From assembly GCF_947179165.1 (NCBI RefSeq), contig NC_077239.1:17320501-17384500 (forward strand): a stretch of 64,000 bases of DNA. The letters run 5' to 3'. The DNA is from Solanum dulcamara (Eukaryota > Streptophyta > Magnoliopsida > Solanales > Solanaceae). The notes beneath the pieces are model-generated. The model had not been told where the DNA came from. It saw nothing but the letters and a program-made list of their open reading frames with translations, and did not search any database. This document shows, piece by piece, positions 47,255-61,880 of this stretch (its first letter is position 1; every line of letters starts with the position of its first letter). The position numbers and the translations under genes are program-made.

Positions 47255-48480
47255 ATTATTTTTGAGTTAGATATATTGGTCGGGTTCAATAGAGCAACTC
47301 CTGCTTTAGTATGATCTAGTGAGGCCCCACCCAAGTCTGATTATGAGTATGAGGATGTGGAGTAGCAGATTGAATAAGTGGGAAAAATGGTCGGTTAGAC
47401 TCTAAGGGTGTGATTTCAAATTTTGGTTGTCTAATTAGCGCCGCTTGTCATTCCTCTAAAATCCATGGCTCCACCTATTTCTCCTAGTGTTTCTTGGTCT
47501 ACTTTGGAGAAGTAGAGTTTTAAGAGATTCGTCAGAGTATTTCCTCCTGGGTTTGATGTTATAACTGGTGAGAAAGCTTATGAGTTTTGACCAAATGCCA
47601 GGACAGATTGTTTAACCCGGATATCTTGGATACATATGAAATGTCTTACATCTTTTTTCAATTTTCGGGAGTGGCTAAGGAATGGGGAGATTGATGCTTA
47701 CTCATAGGTCTAACGGTTCTCCTATGATTAGTTAGGAGCAGTTTACTGAGCTGTCTCTCGAGAAGTTTGTGCCATATAGTCTTTGTGATTAGCGTAGCGA
47801 TGAGTTTCATATATAGGAGTAGGGTTCTCTATCAGTTTCTTAGTATGAGTCTCATTTTCATGAGTTGTCTCATCATGCCTTATCAAGTATTCCTACCAAG
47901 TTTGAGCAGATATGTAAGTCAGTGAAGGGGATTTCTCTTGTATCTAGTTGTACATTTAGAGTATTATTAACCATGAAATCAAGTGTATCCGACATGCTAG
48001 ATAGGGTAGAGCCAAGAGGTTCCATCATTGGGGTCAGTTCATTGGACATTCATCCAAAGGTAGAAAGTATTCAGGCTTGGGCACCTAGGATTATCAGGGT
48101 AGACTAGTTTATGCTGCAATTCAGGGTACAGACAGTCTTGGTGGACCCAGGCTAGTCAGATAAGTCAGGGTATGCATAGTGGGTCATTAGGCTAGGGAAG
48201 ATGTATAGACTTCTGGTTATGCACAACAACTTCCAGGTAATCGAGGTTGTTTTGTTTGTGAGGAGTTTGGGCATAAGGCCAAGGTTATCCTCAGCGTGAT
48301 TTTTTTGTAGTTAAGTCATTGGCACAGGTTGTGCATGCTACTCAAACTCTAGAGGTTCGGGGTGTTTCACAGAGTGCTAGAGGTCAAACTAGAGGTGCCA
48401 AGGATGGAGCTTGAGGCAATGCTCATAGTGGTTCTCAGGCTGATGGTGACCTTAGACTATGTTATTCTATACTAGGTAGA
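47255..48480 (+). pseudogene. G1 gag remnant
   Basis: Degenerate Gag of the Tekay type. Visible pieces: SSEAPPKSDYEYEDVE (about 47310), FKRFVRVFPPGFDV (about 47520), and a damaged zinc knuckle CFVCEEFGHKAK (48249-48285) in which the last Cys is missing. Many in-frame stops. Between 47090 and 47255 lies the leader, which still contains CTAGTAGAGTCTTGC shared with E2-E4 but not their hairpin. Confidence 0.75.
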
Positions 48481-48489
48481 TCTAAGGAA

Positions 48490-50135
48490 TATGCCTCTGA
48501 TGCAGTGTTCACAAGTATCATTCCAGTTTACTACCACTCTACTTTAGTGTTATTTGATCTCGAGTCTACCTACTCTTATGTGTCAACTTTGTTTTTCATG
48601 GATATTGATCTTGTGTATGAGTCCCATGCAGCACCTATTAGTGTCTCTACCCCGGTAGGAAATTCCTTAGTGGTATATTGGGTGTATCGGGTGTGTAGTG
48701 ATACTTTTGGGTAGTAGTAGACCTGGTTATTCTTGATATGTTAGACTTTGATGTGTTATTGGGTATGGACTCCCTATCATGCAATTCTAGATTGTTATTC
48801 TAAGACTGTGACCTTAGCATAGCCCGATTTATCTTGGTTAGTGTGAAAGGGTACTCCAAGTTCGTATCCCAAATGAGTGATATCTTTCCTACGTGCTCGA
48901 CCCATGTTGAAAAAGGGTTGCTTATCTTATTTGGCTCATGCATGTGATCATACCAGAGAGTCATCTTATTTACAGACCACGAGAGCGGTGAGAGAGTTCA
49001 CGGATGTGTTTCCTATAGACTTACCTGGTGCTCCTTCAGACCATGATATTGATTTTGTGATTGATTTGGAGCCGGGCACCAAGACTATTTTTATTTATCC
49101 TTATCTAATGGATCCGGTGGAGTTGAATGAATTGAATGAACAGTTGAAAGATTTGTTGGAAAATGGGTTTATTTGGCCTAGTGTTTCACTATGGGTGCAT
49201 CGGTCTTATTTGTGAAAACAAAAAATGGTATTATGAGGATGTGTATCGACTATAGAAAGTTGAACAAGATTACGATCAAGAATAAGTATCCTTTTCCTCA
49301 CATTGATGATTTATTTGACCAGCTTCAGGGGGCATCAGTGTTTCTACGATTGACTTGAGGTCGGTCTACCATCAGTTGAGAGTTCAGGATTCTGATATCT
49401 CAAAAACCGCCTTCAGGACCTGTTATGGGAATTGTGAGTTTGTGGTCATATCCTTTGGGCTGAAAAATTCCCCGAATGCTTTTATGGAGTTGACAAACTG
49501 GGCTTTTCAGCCTTATTTGGATTCCTTCGTAATTATATTTATTAAAGATATCTTGGTCAAGAATGAGACCGACCATATTCGTCACTTGAGGGTCGTACTT
49601 CAGAAATTGAGATAGGAGAAGTTGTATGCAAAGCTCTCCAAGTGTGAGTTTTTGCTTGAGTTTGTGGCTTCCTTTGGTCATATGATGACCAAAGATGGAA
49701 TTATGATCGATCCGTCCAAGGTTGTGGTGGTTTGGAATTGACTGAGTACTTTTGCTAATGAGGTTCAGAGTTTTATTAGGTTATTGATCTATTATCTTCG
49801 GTTTGTTCATAGTTTCTATTCCATCGCAGCTCCATTGACTAATTTGACTTAGAAGACCGTGGTGTTTTAGTGGACCGATAAGTGCGACTGAGCTTCAAAA
49901 GCTCGAGGTGTTATTGACTTTGGCACCTATTATAGCATTACCTGAGGAGGGTGAAGAATTTATTGTATTATGTGATGCTTCGAGTATTGGTTTGGGTGGT
50001 GTATTGATGTAGAAGGGAAGAGTCATAGCCTATGTTTTTCCACATTTGAAGGTACAGGACAAGAAATATCTTACTAATGATTTTGAGTTAGCGGCAGTGG
50101 GTTTTGTTTTGAAGTTGTGGAGACACTATCTTTAT
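48490..50135 (+). pseudogene. G1 protease, reverse transcriptase and part of RNase H
   Basis: Protease remnant FDLEST at 48555 where the active DxG motif should be, and LLGMDS at 48756. Reverse transcriptase from about 48980 ([23 protein letters not shown], [18 protein letters not shown], IFIKDILV with the first Asp of the FIDD box replaced by Lys near 49540). The RNase H start (VLCDASSIGLGG) is at about 49965. Contains several stops. At 50136-50140 (GATGT) E4 interrupts the RNase H region between LYD and V of the conserved [12 protein letters not shown] block; it continues at 62844. Confidence 0.85.
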
Positions 50136-50140
50136 GATGT

Positions 50141-53100
50141 TGTCAGGCCCCGAGAGGGTACCCTAGGCATGGTCGATAATCGAAGACCATTACTGGCCCC
50201 AAGAGAAACACTTGATCCAATCACTCGTTAAAACATATCAGCGAAAGACTTAAAATAACTCAAAAGGGACGTTTAGGTAGGCTACCAAATCAATAATCAA
50301 AAAAAGAATAGTCTTAGATAAGCAATCTAAAATAAACCAATTCAATCGCATAAAAATATAGTTTTCTCAAAATAGAATCAAATGAGACATCAACTCTACT
50401 CTACTCAGTCTATGTATAAGAAGCCTCTACTAACTGTCAAGAAGGTGCCGAGACAAGCTCACGGCTACCTCAAAAGGAAATACTCTAAATAATGGATGTA
50501 ATAAACATGATCCCTCCGAAAGAGAGTAGGTCTCACCACTATAAAGAAGGAAATAGATCTTTAACGGAGCGCCTATTGATGATCTCTAGCACCTGTATCT
50601 AAATCATAAAATGATGCAATCCAAATGGCGTCAATATATGGAATGTACGGGTATGTAAAATAGTTGAAGGAAACACAATTCATCAAGTTCATCAGCAAGT
50701 AACTCAACTCAAAAGGCTTGACTCAAGGGACTCAACTCAAAGGTAACTCAAATCAATTCAAAATGATATGTAAGTTTGTAGTTAACAAATCTTTGAAAGT
50801 AGACTCAATGATATGAAACTCAACAAAATCAAATTATTCATTTTAGGGAGTTTCTCTAACCGACAACCGTCAATTATAAGTGATAATACAATGCTTTGTA
50901 CTGTGATTGCCGTTTCCATCCAATACTTTACCATAGTAAGTGTCACACCTCGGGAGGGTACCCTAGACATGGCCGACACTCGAAAGCCATTTCTGGCCTT
51001 CAAGAGAACCACTTGGTCCAGTCACACTTTCATTCGTTCGCATTCTATCGGTGGAAGACTCTATCATGAGAATACTATTTATAATATAGGGCCAAGGGCC
51101 CAACAACTATCAAATCAATAACTAGATAGAATAAAACTAGACAAAATGAACAATCCAACATTTCCACACTCTAGTCTATGAAGCCTCTATCAACAATCTA
51201 GGAGGTGCCCATGACAAGTCTATGGCTACCAACAATCAAAACAAAGGAACAAAACAAAGCTATAAAGATAATCTCGGTATCCTCCGGAAACTAAGAGGAC
51301 TCACCAACTGACTGGAAGCAAGGAGATCTTCAATGGTGCGCCGGTTGATGATCTCAAGTACCTATCTCTGCATCATGAAATGATGCAGGACAAATGGCAT
51401 CAGTACATGGAATGTACGAGTATGTAAAATGGCTGAATGAAACAACATCAGAAAGAACTAAACCAACTCAGAATCTCAACTCAAAAAGAAGAATGACTCA
51501 ATCAAGTGTCATAAGTCTAAACAAGAATATGGTTTAGACGGGATCAATCACATACCATCCAACTCAATCCGACTCAGAGTACTATCAAGACCTAGTGGGA
51601 GTTTCTCTTATCCGACAACCATCACTTATGAGCCAGTGACAGTACAACAAACCGACGTTGTTGCCGCATCCGTTCATACTTTGCTAGGGTATGAATTAAT
51701 CAACCAATCATGGATCCCATCGATCAGTCAAGTCCTATCATTTTAGGACAATAAAATGGGAAACATCCGACTTTAACGGTTCGATCCCATGAGAAGCATC
51801 CGACTTTAACGGTTCAATCCCTTCCTATGTTGGCGGCGTAGTTCATGAGGTTTGAGTATGGACTATAGTCTTACCCAATTCGGTGCGTGATACTCCTCCC
51901 AAGACTCAATGCTCATAAAACTCTATCCAATCAACTCAATCAAATCATATCGACAAGTCTCATTTACAACCTTGTCAACTCATCAACTTTATCACAATCA
52001 AACCTCTCCCAATCATATTATCTGATCAATCCCAATCATATCTTTCAAGAGTAGATTAAATATGCATTTATAACAACATACAAACCTATCCAATCGTTCC
52101 TCTATTCATTTAACAAATCTTTTGGGACTCATCACAACTCTAAGGTTTTAAATCAATAATTCAAGAGAAACAACATATTTAAGAAAATTAACATTTAACA
52201 TAATCAACATAGTTAAGAAATTAACAATATATGATCAACCTCTCATCTCAATCAACTCATACCAACATGTAGCACATCACTTTCTTGACTCCATAACATC
52301 AACATAATAGAAATTAGGGTAATAGATGAAAAGGACCTATTTGGACCTAACTCTATCAATAAACTTCATTCTTATGAACAATCAATTTGTTAGAAGATGT
52401 AGGGAACATGGGTGGACTCAACCCATGCTTTGAATAGCCTTACATACCTTAGTTAAGACTTTGAAGAAAACCTTGATGTTGGGTCTTCAATGGAAGGCTT
52501 GAATTCTTGAAGTTCTTGAAGCAATCCTTGTTGGAAATGGAGAAGAAGAAGAAGAAGAAGAGAGGGAAATTTCTAGGGCTTTTAGAGAGAGAGAGGGACT
52601 GAAATAATGATCCAAAAACATTCAAGGCTTGTGTATGTATAATTTGGGGAAATACCTAAATTGCCCTTTCTCCAAAAATCTGAAAAACATGCTAAAATGC
52701 TCCCGGCGTGATAGTGGCGCGTCGCGCCACTGCGACACCAAGTCGAATTTAGGCTTAAAACCTGCACATCTGATAGTGGCGCGTCGTGCCAAGGACCAAA
52801 CTACTGAGGCTGTTTTATGGCGCGATAGTGGCGCGTCGCGCCCTTACAGCGCCAAGCCTAAAATTTCTGGGTTCTGGAAAATAGGCTTAAAAACCCTGCA
52901 CATCTCCTAGTGGCGTGCCGCACCAGGGACCAAACTACTGAGGCTTGTTCCTGGCGCGATAGTGGTGCGTCGCGCCACTGCGGCGCCAAGCCCAGGTTTC
53001 CAGCAGTTGATACCCAGGCCTGAAATTCCTGCAGTACTAGTCCATCTAAGGAGAGTTATAACTTTTGACTCTGAACTCCAAAAATTACAATTTTGGCGGT

Positions 53101-54709
53101 GATAGAAAGAAGACTCGAAGACCTTGATTTAATGGGCATGGGCAACCCAGATCGTCCCATTTCAAAAGATATGGTCGCTAGAAGTTGACCCCTTATACGA
53201 ACTCATTCTAAAACTTAGCCAAGACGAATTCTTTGGGCTTAGCTTGGTTCTAGGGATCCTTTATGACCCCACATCATCTCTAACGCTCTTCAATTACTTA
53301 GAAACTCATCCTAACTCATGCATACACTTCACAATAGTCGGGTTCGATCCTATACGTATACGAAGGAGGGTTCGAATCCTAGTGAAGAATTTTGGGGGGT
53401 GTTACAGTAAGGGACGATCAATGTCATTGGATCCACAATCAATCAAAGTCCATCATTTTGGGACTAGAAGCATAGCCTCAATCCTACTCTGGCTACGTAG
53501 TTTATGGGGTTCGAGTTTTTATTTACTCTTCCCCAAATCAGTGCTCAATACTACTCCTAAAGACCCAATATGCTCATATACTCAATCAATCAATTTGTTC
53601 AATCAAATATTTATGATCAAATCAACTCCTTTAATCTCATTGGACTCTCAACAATATCAATCATCAAACTCTTTTGTTTAAGCCATGTTTTCAACTCATT
53701 CATAACTCCTTGGGACTCTATCTTAAATCAATCATTTAATTAAAACTCAACTCATTTAGACCCAATGCTCATACTCTTTCAAAACTGAATCAAATATGCA
53801 TAGACTCAGTTTAAAATCATAATTCATTAAAATGTATGAAAACCATTCCTTTAACTTAAAATAAATGCATGTTAATGCAACAATCGTCGACTAAACAGAG
53901 GTTCATGGGAATGAAATCATGAACAACGATTTAAGAAATTAAATACTAAGAATTAACATATATAGAGAGAGAGAGAGTTATAAGGATAACTCAAGAACTA
54001 AATCGAACGGGATTAGAACTCAAACTCAATCTCAATATTGACTGAATGAGTATGTAGGGCACGTGGATGAACTCAGTCCAACATTGTAGTTAGCCTTACA
54101 AACCTGGAACGAAGATAATCTTATCAAAAATCGAAGACCTCGCTATAAAACCTTGAACCCTAACTTTCTTTCTTCTCTCCAATTCTATTCTCTTTATGTT
54201 CTAAGTGTGAATGAGAGGAAAAGCCCTTTTTGTTTAAGTTAAGGGACTAGTTTTTAAGTTTTAGTTGGGAAAAGACCAAAATACCCTTTATTAAAATGGG
54301 TCAGGCACCCTTCGCAAAAGGCCACCACTGCCCATAAGGATCACCATAGTCCGTGTTGATGACTATGGTCCTGGACTTTGGTTGGATAGGGAGGGGTGGA
54401 TACCACGAAGACCACCACAACTCATGGTTCTCACCATGAGTCGTGGTCCTCCCTCGTGGTCCTTGCCTACCTTAAAGGTCTTGTGGATCAAGTTCACGAA
54501 TGACTTCATGGTCTGTGGTATGCAACACAGGCTGTAAGGCCCTCCACGGACCCTTTCCATTGTTTCCCTTAATCACTGACACCACCACAGCACCTTTAGA
54601 TGGGCCATGAAGAAATGTATGGCCCATGATAGGTCTCATGGTCTTCTCCTAGTGTAATTTCTTTGATTTTCTAGAGTTAGTTCAAGTCAGGGACTTTAGG
54701 GATATTATA
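50141..54709 (-). mobile_element. E4 3' LTR (left copy), with nested solo LTR
   Basis: TGTCAGGCCCCGAGAGGGTA to GATATTATA; 2.10 kb after removing 50941-53411. A block at 54300-54650 consists of imperfect repeats of words like CATGGTCC and GGTCGTGG, at the same place in the LTR where the E2 family has its CpG-rich modules. A purine tract (TATCTCCCTCTTGGG on the + strand) follows at 54710. Confidence 0.85.
50941..53406 (-). mobile_element. solo LTR of the E2 family inside E4 LTR
   Basis: TGTCACACCTCGGGAGGG to GGGTGTTACA, 2466 bp, perfect target duplication GTAAG (50936-50940 and 53407-53411). Contains AGGGTACCCT near its left edge and the CpG-rich modules at 52700-52985. No interior. Confidence 0.95.
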
Positions 54710-54869
54710 ATATCTCCCTCTTGGGATCATTCGTCTTTGAATGATAACCAAGTTAGGAATCTACTCAAAGCACGAATGCAAATCTGGAACTTAGATAAAC
54801 AAATACTCAAACAATCACTACTCAGACTCAAGAATACACACTATATACTCAACTCAGAATAGATATCGA

Positions 54870-57800
54870 CTAAAGATGGGAAAAAGGAACATTAACATCA
54901 ATATTATCATTAGAAGGCATGAATAGATGAGGGTATTTAGCATTCATATCCTCCTTAGATTCCCATGTAGCCTTCTCAACAAACTGATTTTGCCATAGAA
55001 CCTTGACTGAAGCGACCTCTTTGGTCCTCAATTTGTGAACCTGACGATCAAGAATCTGGACAAAAATCTCCTTATAAGCCAAACTCTCTTTCACCCCAAC
55101 AAACTCAGTAGGCACAATAAGTGAAGGATCTCTTAAGCACTTCTTAAGCATGGAGATATGGAACACCTAATGGACAACATCTAACTCTTGTGGTAACTCC
55201 AACTCATAGACTACATTACGTATTCTCTTCATAATCTGATATGGACCAATGTAATGTGGACTCAACTTTCCTTTCTTACAAAACTTCATAACTCCTTTCA
55301 TGGGTGAAACTTTCAAATACACCCAGTTATTTACCTCAAACTCTAAGTCTCTCCTTCTTACATTAGTGTAAGACTTTTGTTAACTTTGTGCAGTCTTCAA
55401 CCTTTGCTGAATGATCTTTACCTTCTCCATAGCTTGATGCACTAGGTCTGGCCCTATTAACTTATCTTTACAAACCTCAAACTAATTAATTGGCGATCTA
55501 CATCTTCTCCCATAAAAAGCCTCATATGGTGCCATTTGGATACTCGAATAGAAGTTGTTATTATAGGCAAACTCAATGAGTGGGAAATATTCATCCCAAC
55601 CACCTTTAAAATCCATGACACAGGATATCAACATACCCTCAAGGGTCTCAATGGTGCTCTCTTCCTGATCATATGTTTATGGATGAAAGCAGTACTAAGA
55701 TTCACCTTAGAACCCAAACCTTTATGAAATGACTTCCAAAACTACGTAGTGAACTGGGTACCTCTGTCTGAGATGATGGACAAGGGATACTATCTCTTGA
55801 ATATATAATATCGCATAATCCTCTACTGAATCTGTAGTCTTAACTGGCAAGAAGTGGGTTTATTTGGTCATCCTATCCATAATCACCCATATAGAATCAT
55901 GCTGCCTATGAGGTCGTGGTAAACCTGTAAACAAATCCATATTGATCATCTCCCACTATCATTCTAGAATCTCAATTTTCTCAGCCACACCATAAGGTCT
56001 TTAATGCTCAACTTTGACTTGTTATCAGTTCGAACACTTGGACACAAACTCTGCTACCTCTCTCTTCATCCCATTCTACCAATAAACTTCTTTCAAGTCA
56101 TGGTACATCTTTGTAGAACTTGGATTGATGAAATACTTAGAGCTACGGGCCTCTGCCATGATCCTCTCTCGAATGCCATCAATACTTGAAATATACAATA
56201 TTCCTTGATATATTAACACTCCATCTACCCCTTTGGTGAAAGTCATTACCTTTTGCTTATGTACATCATCTTTTAACTGAAGCAAGATGGGATCTTGGTC
56301 TTGCTTTTCCTTCACTTTAGCAACTAGAGATGATTCAGTCCCATTCTGAACAATTGCACTACCCTCACTAGAGTTAATAAGTTGAACTCCTAAATATGCA
56401 AGTCTATGCACTTCTCTAGCTAACTACCTCTTTTCTTCCTCCATATAGGTAGTGCTCCCCATAGATAACCTGCAAAGAGCATCAGCAACCACATTAGCTT
56501 TACTTGGGTGGTAGAGAATACTCATATAGTCCTTAAGTAACTCAAGTCATCTCCTCTAATTTAGGTTCAACTCCTTCTGACTAAACATACTGCAAGCTCT
56601 TATGATCAGTAAACACATCAACATGTACCCCATAGAGATAGTAGCACCAAATCTTGAGAGTGAATACTATGGGTGCCAACTCAAAGTCCTGAGTCGGGTA
56701 GTTTCTCTCATGAATCTTAAGTTTTCCGAAAGCGTATGTAATAAATTTCCCCTTATACATCAATACAAAACCCAATCTAACTCTGGATGCATTACAATAA
56801 ATAACAAAATAATTTGTTCCCTCAGCTAGGGATAAAATTGGAGTAGTAGTCAACCTTGTTTTCAACTCTTGAAAACTCTTCTCACAAGTGTCTAACCATT
56901 GGAACTTGGCCTTCTTTTGAGTCAGCTTAATCAATGGAGATGATATAGAAGAAAACCCCTCAACAAACCTTCAGTAGTAGCCAGCCAAACCCAAGAAACT
57001 CCTTATATCAGTAGGGGATGTGGGTTTGGGCCAGTTCTTTACCACCTCAATCTTTTGTGAATCAACTCAAGTACCTTTATACGATTCAACATGGCCTAAG
57101 AATACCACAAACGCAAGCCAAAATTTGCACTTTGAAAACTTAGCATACAACTCCCTATCTTTGAAAGTCTGAAGTACAATCCTGAGATGATCGGCATGCT
57201 CCTCCTCATTTTTGAAGTAGACCAATATGTCATCGATAAACACAATCACAACCATGTCCAAATAATATTTGAACACTCGATTCATGAACTACATAAATGT
57301 TGCAGGAGTGTTATTCAAATCAAAGGACATGAAAAAAAACTAAAAGTGACCATATCCAATTTAGAAATTTGTCTTTTCTATATCACATTCTCTCACTTTC
57401 AAATGATGATAGCCTAATCTGAGGTCTATCTTTGAGAAACAAAAAGCACCTTGAAGCTAATAAAATAGATCATCTATTTTGGGAAGGAGGTACTTATTCT
57501 TAATGGTGACCTTGTTTAGTTGATGATAGTCAATACACATTCTTAGGTAACCATCTTTCTTTCGCATGAATAGAACAGGACCACTATAAGGTGAGACACT
57601 CAGCCTAATAAATCCCTTATCTAAGATATGTTTCAACTGCTCTTTCAACTTAGCAGGAGCCATCCTATATGAAGGAATAGAGATAGGTTGTGTATCTGGA
57701 AGAACATCAATCCCAAAGTTGATTTCCCTATCAGGAGGGACATCGGGCAGATTATCAGGGAAAACTTTGGGAAACTCATTTACTACAGGAACTGACTCAA

Positions 57801-58217
57801 GGGATGGAGTCTTCACACTATCGTCTCTAGCTCGAACTATGTGGTAGATGCAACCCTTGGAGATTAGCTTTAAGTCCCTAATGTATGAAATGAATTTACC
57901 CTTATGAACTGCTGGACTACCCTTCCACTCTATGACAGGTTCACTCAGAAACTGAAATTTGACAACTCGAGTTCTACAAGCAACCGATGCATAACAAGCA
58001 TAAAACAATCCATGCCAAGAATAACATCAAAATCAACCATGTTTAACTTAACTAAGTTACCCATGGTATCTCTATGACAGATAGACATGGGACAATCTTT
58101 ATAGACCTTCTCAGCTAGAATAGATTCACCAACAAGAGTTAAAACACTGAAAGGCTCAAGAAGATGCTTCAAAAGGATCTCAAACTTATTATCCACATAT
58201 GGTCTCACAAAATACAA
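54870..58217 (-). pseudogene. E4 pol remnant (protease to chromodomain)
   Basis: Reading right to left: protease part to about 57930 (FDVILGMDC), reverse transcriptase start ([29 protein letters not shown]), a TAG in the IDDLFY-LQGA junction (57461-57463), the FIDDILVYF box (57235-57210), RNase H ([27 protein letters not shown]; 56934-56581), an integrase zinc region (56180-56070), the integrase core 55990-55500 with frameshifts, and a chromodomain (VQILDRQVHKL to NAKYPHLF; 55100-54910). The RNase H first Asp is changed to Asn (CNAS). It cannot make active enzyme. Confidence 0.85.
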
Positions 58218-59523
58218 TGTGGAACTAGATCAAATAAGGCATAAACATAAAATTAAAAGACTCAAAGCATACCAGTGACAACATCTCACGATTTTGTCTA
58301 ATCCTGGCGACTATCCATAGCATATAGACGGTTTGAACTTCTGCCTGTACTTGAAGTAGTACCCCTATGATTACCTCAACTTAGTGGTGCTGCGAAAGAA
58401 GATTGATCTCTATCTCTCTACATCGAAAACTCTCTCTGAAAATGTCCCACTTTACCACATTTATAACACCAATTGGCGCTCTCTCTACACTCTCCCAAAT
58501 GGAGTTTACCACACTTGCTGCAAGGTGGATTTCCTTTTAAACATTGAGCCACATTTCCTTAGGATTGGAAACCCTGAGCTCTGAAATCTTTTGATTATAC
58601 TTGTAATTGGGTGTAGGTGTACTCGATGATGACAGAGAAAAATTAGAAGACCTCTTTTGAAAAAAAGATCAATTGCCCTTACCTTGCTTCTGCTCATTCT
58701 CTTTCCCAATTGATTTGGCTTTCTTTCTCAAGTGCTCCTTTTTGTCTTTCTTCTTATCCTCCTCAACCGGCTAATCATACACCATAAGCCTAGAAATGTC
58801 CACATCAGAAATCAATAGTGACTCCTTAAACTCCTTGTTCACATATTTACCCAAACCAGAGACAAACTTCCTTATCTTCGATCTCATATCTGGGACCATC
58901 TCCAGAGCATATCATGACAGTTGGATAAACATAAGGCTATACTCATTCACCGTTATCCCATCTTGTTTTAGCTTCACAAACTTTTCAACTTTAGCTTCCT
59001 TCAATTCTATGGGAAATAAGTGATCAAGGAAAGCACCCTCAAACTTATCCTAAATAACAGGTCAGCATTCTCCCCATGATTCTCCTCCCATTAGTTGTAC
59101 CAAACATTTTCCATATCCTAGAGCTAATAGGAAACCAACTCAATTGCCTCAACTTTAGTAGCATGCATTGCCTTCAGAATCTTCCACATCTCATCAATAA
59201 AGATTTGGGGGTCAACCTTAAAACCCGTGAAGACTAGTGTGTTCATTCTTAAGAAATCTCTAATCCTCATAGAAGATAATGGTTATTGAGAGCTAGAGCT
59301 AGGAAGTGGCGTACTCTGGGCAGCCACTAACTAGGTGAACTTGGCAATAGCTCCTCTAAAGTCTGCCTCTAAAGTAGGAGTTGTCTGAGTAGTAGGCATC
59401 AAGGGTACCTCGGTAGCTTGTATAGGTTGCCCCTAGTTCTCACCCCTGACTATAAAGGCATATCTGTCTACGGGACCTCAGCGCTAGCGGCGTTCCTCTG
59501 GATGGTGGTATTTTAGGAGGTAT
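58218..59523 (-). pseudogene. E4 gag remnant
   Basis: Begins at the position of the expected ATG, here ATA (59523-59521), followed by PPKIPP, equivalent to the E3 start. A zinc-knuckle region lies near 58430-58530 (CYKCGK-like, with the Lys-Arg-Asn context of Tekay Gag) and a Gag core near 58800-59200. Stops and shifts throughout. A dead gene. Confidence 0.7.
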
Positions 59524-59644
59524 TATCTGTAAATACATAAACGGAGAATTAGGAAGGAACATTTTACAGTTAAACTCTATCGCACAAACTCAAAATATGA
59601 AGAAGTGAAATAATTCCTAATGTCTTATAGCCTCCTGATTATAA

Positions 59645-59662
59645 GTGTGGTGCATGACACAC
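59645..59662 (-). promoter_or_regulatory. E4 leader hairpin (decayed loop palindrome)
   Basis: RNA strand: stem GTGTG, loop TCATGCAC, stem CACAC. Same stem as E2. The loop differs from a GTGCAC palindrome by one transition (ATGCAC), fitting a decayed copy. Confidence 0.55.
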
Positions 59663-59722
59663 CCCTAAGTAGAACTCTACTAGACATAGTTTCATAGATA
59701 TCCTAGGACTCTTGAACTCTGA

Positions 59723-59734
59723 GCTCTAATATCA
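59723..59734 (-). other. E4 primer-binding site
   Basis: On the - strand TGATATTAGAGC, two transitions away from TGGTATCAGAGC, next to the right LTR. Confidence 0.75.
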
Positions 59735-59739
59735 AGTTT

Positions 59740-61880
59740 TTCATACCCTGAGAGGATACCCTAGGCATGATCGGCACTAAAAGACAATTGATGGCCCCAA
59801 GAGAACCACTTGGTCTAATCACTTATTCAAACATATTAGTAAAAGACATAAATAACTCAAAAGGGACATTAAGGTGGCCTACCAAATCAATAATCAAAAA
59901 AAGAATAGTCTTAGATAAGCAATTTAAAATAAACCAATTCAATTGCATAAAAATATAGTTTTCTCAAAATAGAATCAAATGAGACATCAACTCTACTCTA
60001 CTCAGTCTATGTATAAGAAGCCTCTACTAACTGTCAAGAAGGTGCCGAGACAAGCCCACGGCTACCTCAAGAGGAAATATTCAAAATAATGGATGTAATA
60101 AACATGATCTTTCTGAAAGCGAGAAGGTCTCACCACTATTAGGAAGGAAATAGATCTTCAACGGAACACCTATTGATGATCTCTAGCACTTGTATCTGCA
60201 TCATAAAATGATATAGGCCAAATGGCGTCACTACATGGAATGTAAGTGTATGTAAAATGGTTGAAGGAAACACAATTCATCAAGCTCATCATCAAATAAC
60301 TCAATTCAAAGGTCTCAACTCAAGGGACTCAACTCAAAGAAAACTCAAATCAACTCAAAATGATATGCAAGTTTATAGTAAACAAAGCTTTGAAAGTAGA
60401 CTCAATGATATGCAACTCTACCAAATCACACCATTCATTTTAGAAAGTTTCTCTAACTGATAATTATCACTTTTGAATTAGTGATTATACAATGCTTTGC
60501 ATTGTCGTTGCCACAGTCATCTAATATTTTGCCAAAGTGAGGGACGATCAACCTAGTTATATCCACAATTAATCAAAGTCCCTCATTTTCGGACTATAGA
60601 GGCATAGCCTCTATACTACGCTGGCTACATAGTTTATGGAGCTTAAGTTTTTATTTACTCTTACCCAAATTGGTGTTCAATATTACTCCTAAAAACTCAA
60701 TATGCCCATATACTCAATCAATCAATTTTTTCAATCAAATCAATATGTTCTAATAAACTTATTTAGTCTCATTGGACTCTCATCAATATCAACTTATCTC
60801 AATCATCAAACTCATTTGTTTAAACCATGATTTCGACTAATTTATAACTCCTCGAGACTCTATCTCAAATCAATTATTTAACTCAAAATGTAACTTATTT
60901 AGACCCAACACTCATGCTCTTTCAAACCTCAATCAAATATACATAGACTCAATTTAAACTCATAATTCATTAAAATGCATGAAAACCATTCTCTTTAACT
61001 CAAAATAAATGCATGTTAATGCAACAATCATTGACTCAATAGAGGTTCATAGGAATGAAATCATGAACAACGAATTAAGGACTCAAATCATAAGAGTCAA
61101 TATGATATATATATATATATATATATATAAAGAGTTACATGGATAACCCAAGAACTAAATCGAACTAGATTAGAACTCAAACTCAATCTCTATCTTGACT
61201 AAACAAATATGTAGGGCACGTGAAAGAACTTAGTCCAGTATTGTATTTAGACTTACAAACCTGGAATGAAGATAATCTCATTAGAAATTGAAGACCTCAC
61301 TTAAAAACCTTGAACCCTAGCTTTCTTTCTTCTCTCCAATTCTCTTCTCTCAACATTCTAAGTCCGAATGAGAGGAAAAGTCCTTTTGGGTAAGTTAACA
61401 AACTAGATTTTAGGTGCCTAAACATACAGGTTTTAGTTGGAAAAAGACCACAATACCCTTCATTAAATTTGGTGAGGCACCATTCGCGGAAGGCCACCAC
61501 GTCTCATGAAGATCACCATAGTCCATGGTGATTATTTTGTTCCTGAACTTAGGCTTGATGGTGAGGGGTGGCTACCACTAAGACAACCACAACTCATGGT
61601 GATCACCACGGGTCGTGGACTTTCCTCATGGTCCTTGCCTACCTTAAGGGTCTTGGGATCAATTTCATGAATGGCTTCACGGTCTGTGGTACGCACCACA
61701 GGTCGTAAAGCCCTCCATGGACCCTTTCCATTATTTTCCTTAATCACTGACACCACCGTGACACCTTTACATGGCCCATAAAGAGGTGTACGACCCGTGA
61801 AAGGTCTCATATTCTTCTCCTGGTGTAATTTCTCTGATTTTCTAGAGTTTGTTCAAGTTAGGGAATTTAGAGGTGTTACA
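59740..61880 (-). mobile_element. E4 5' LTR (complete copy)
   Basis: Begins CATACCCTGAGAGGATACC (degenerate form of the left LTR start) and ends GAGGTGTTACA; about 2.14 kb. Contains an (AT)n tract near 61103-61129 and imperfect CATGGTCC/CACCACGG repeats at 61490-61800. Confidence 0.8.
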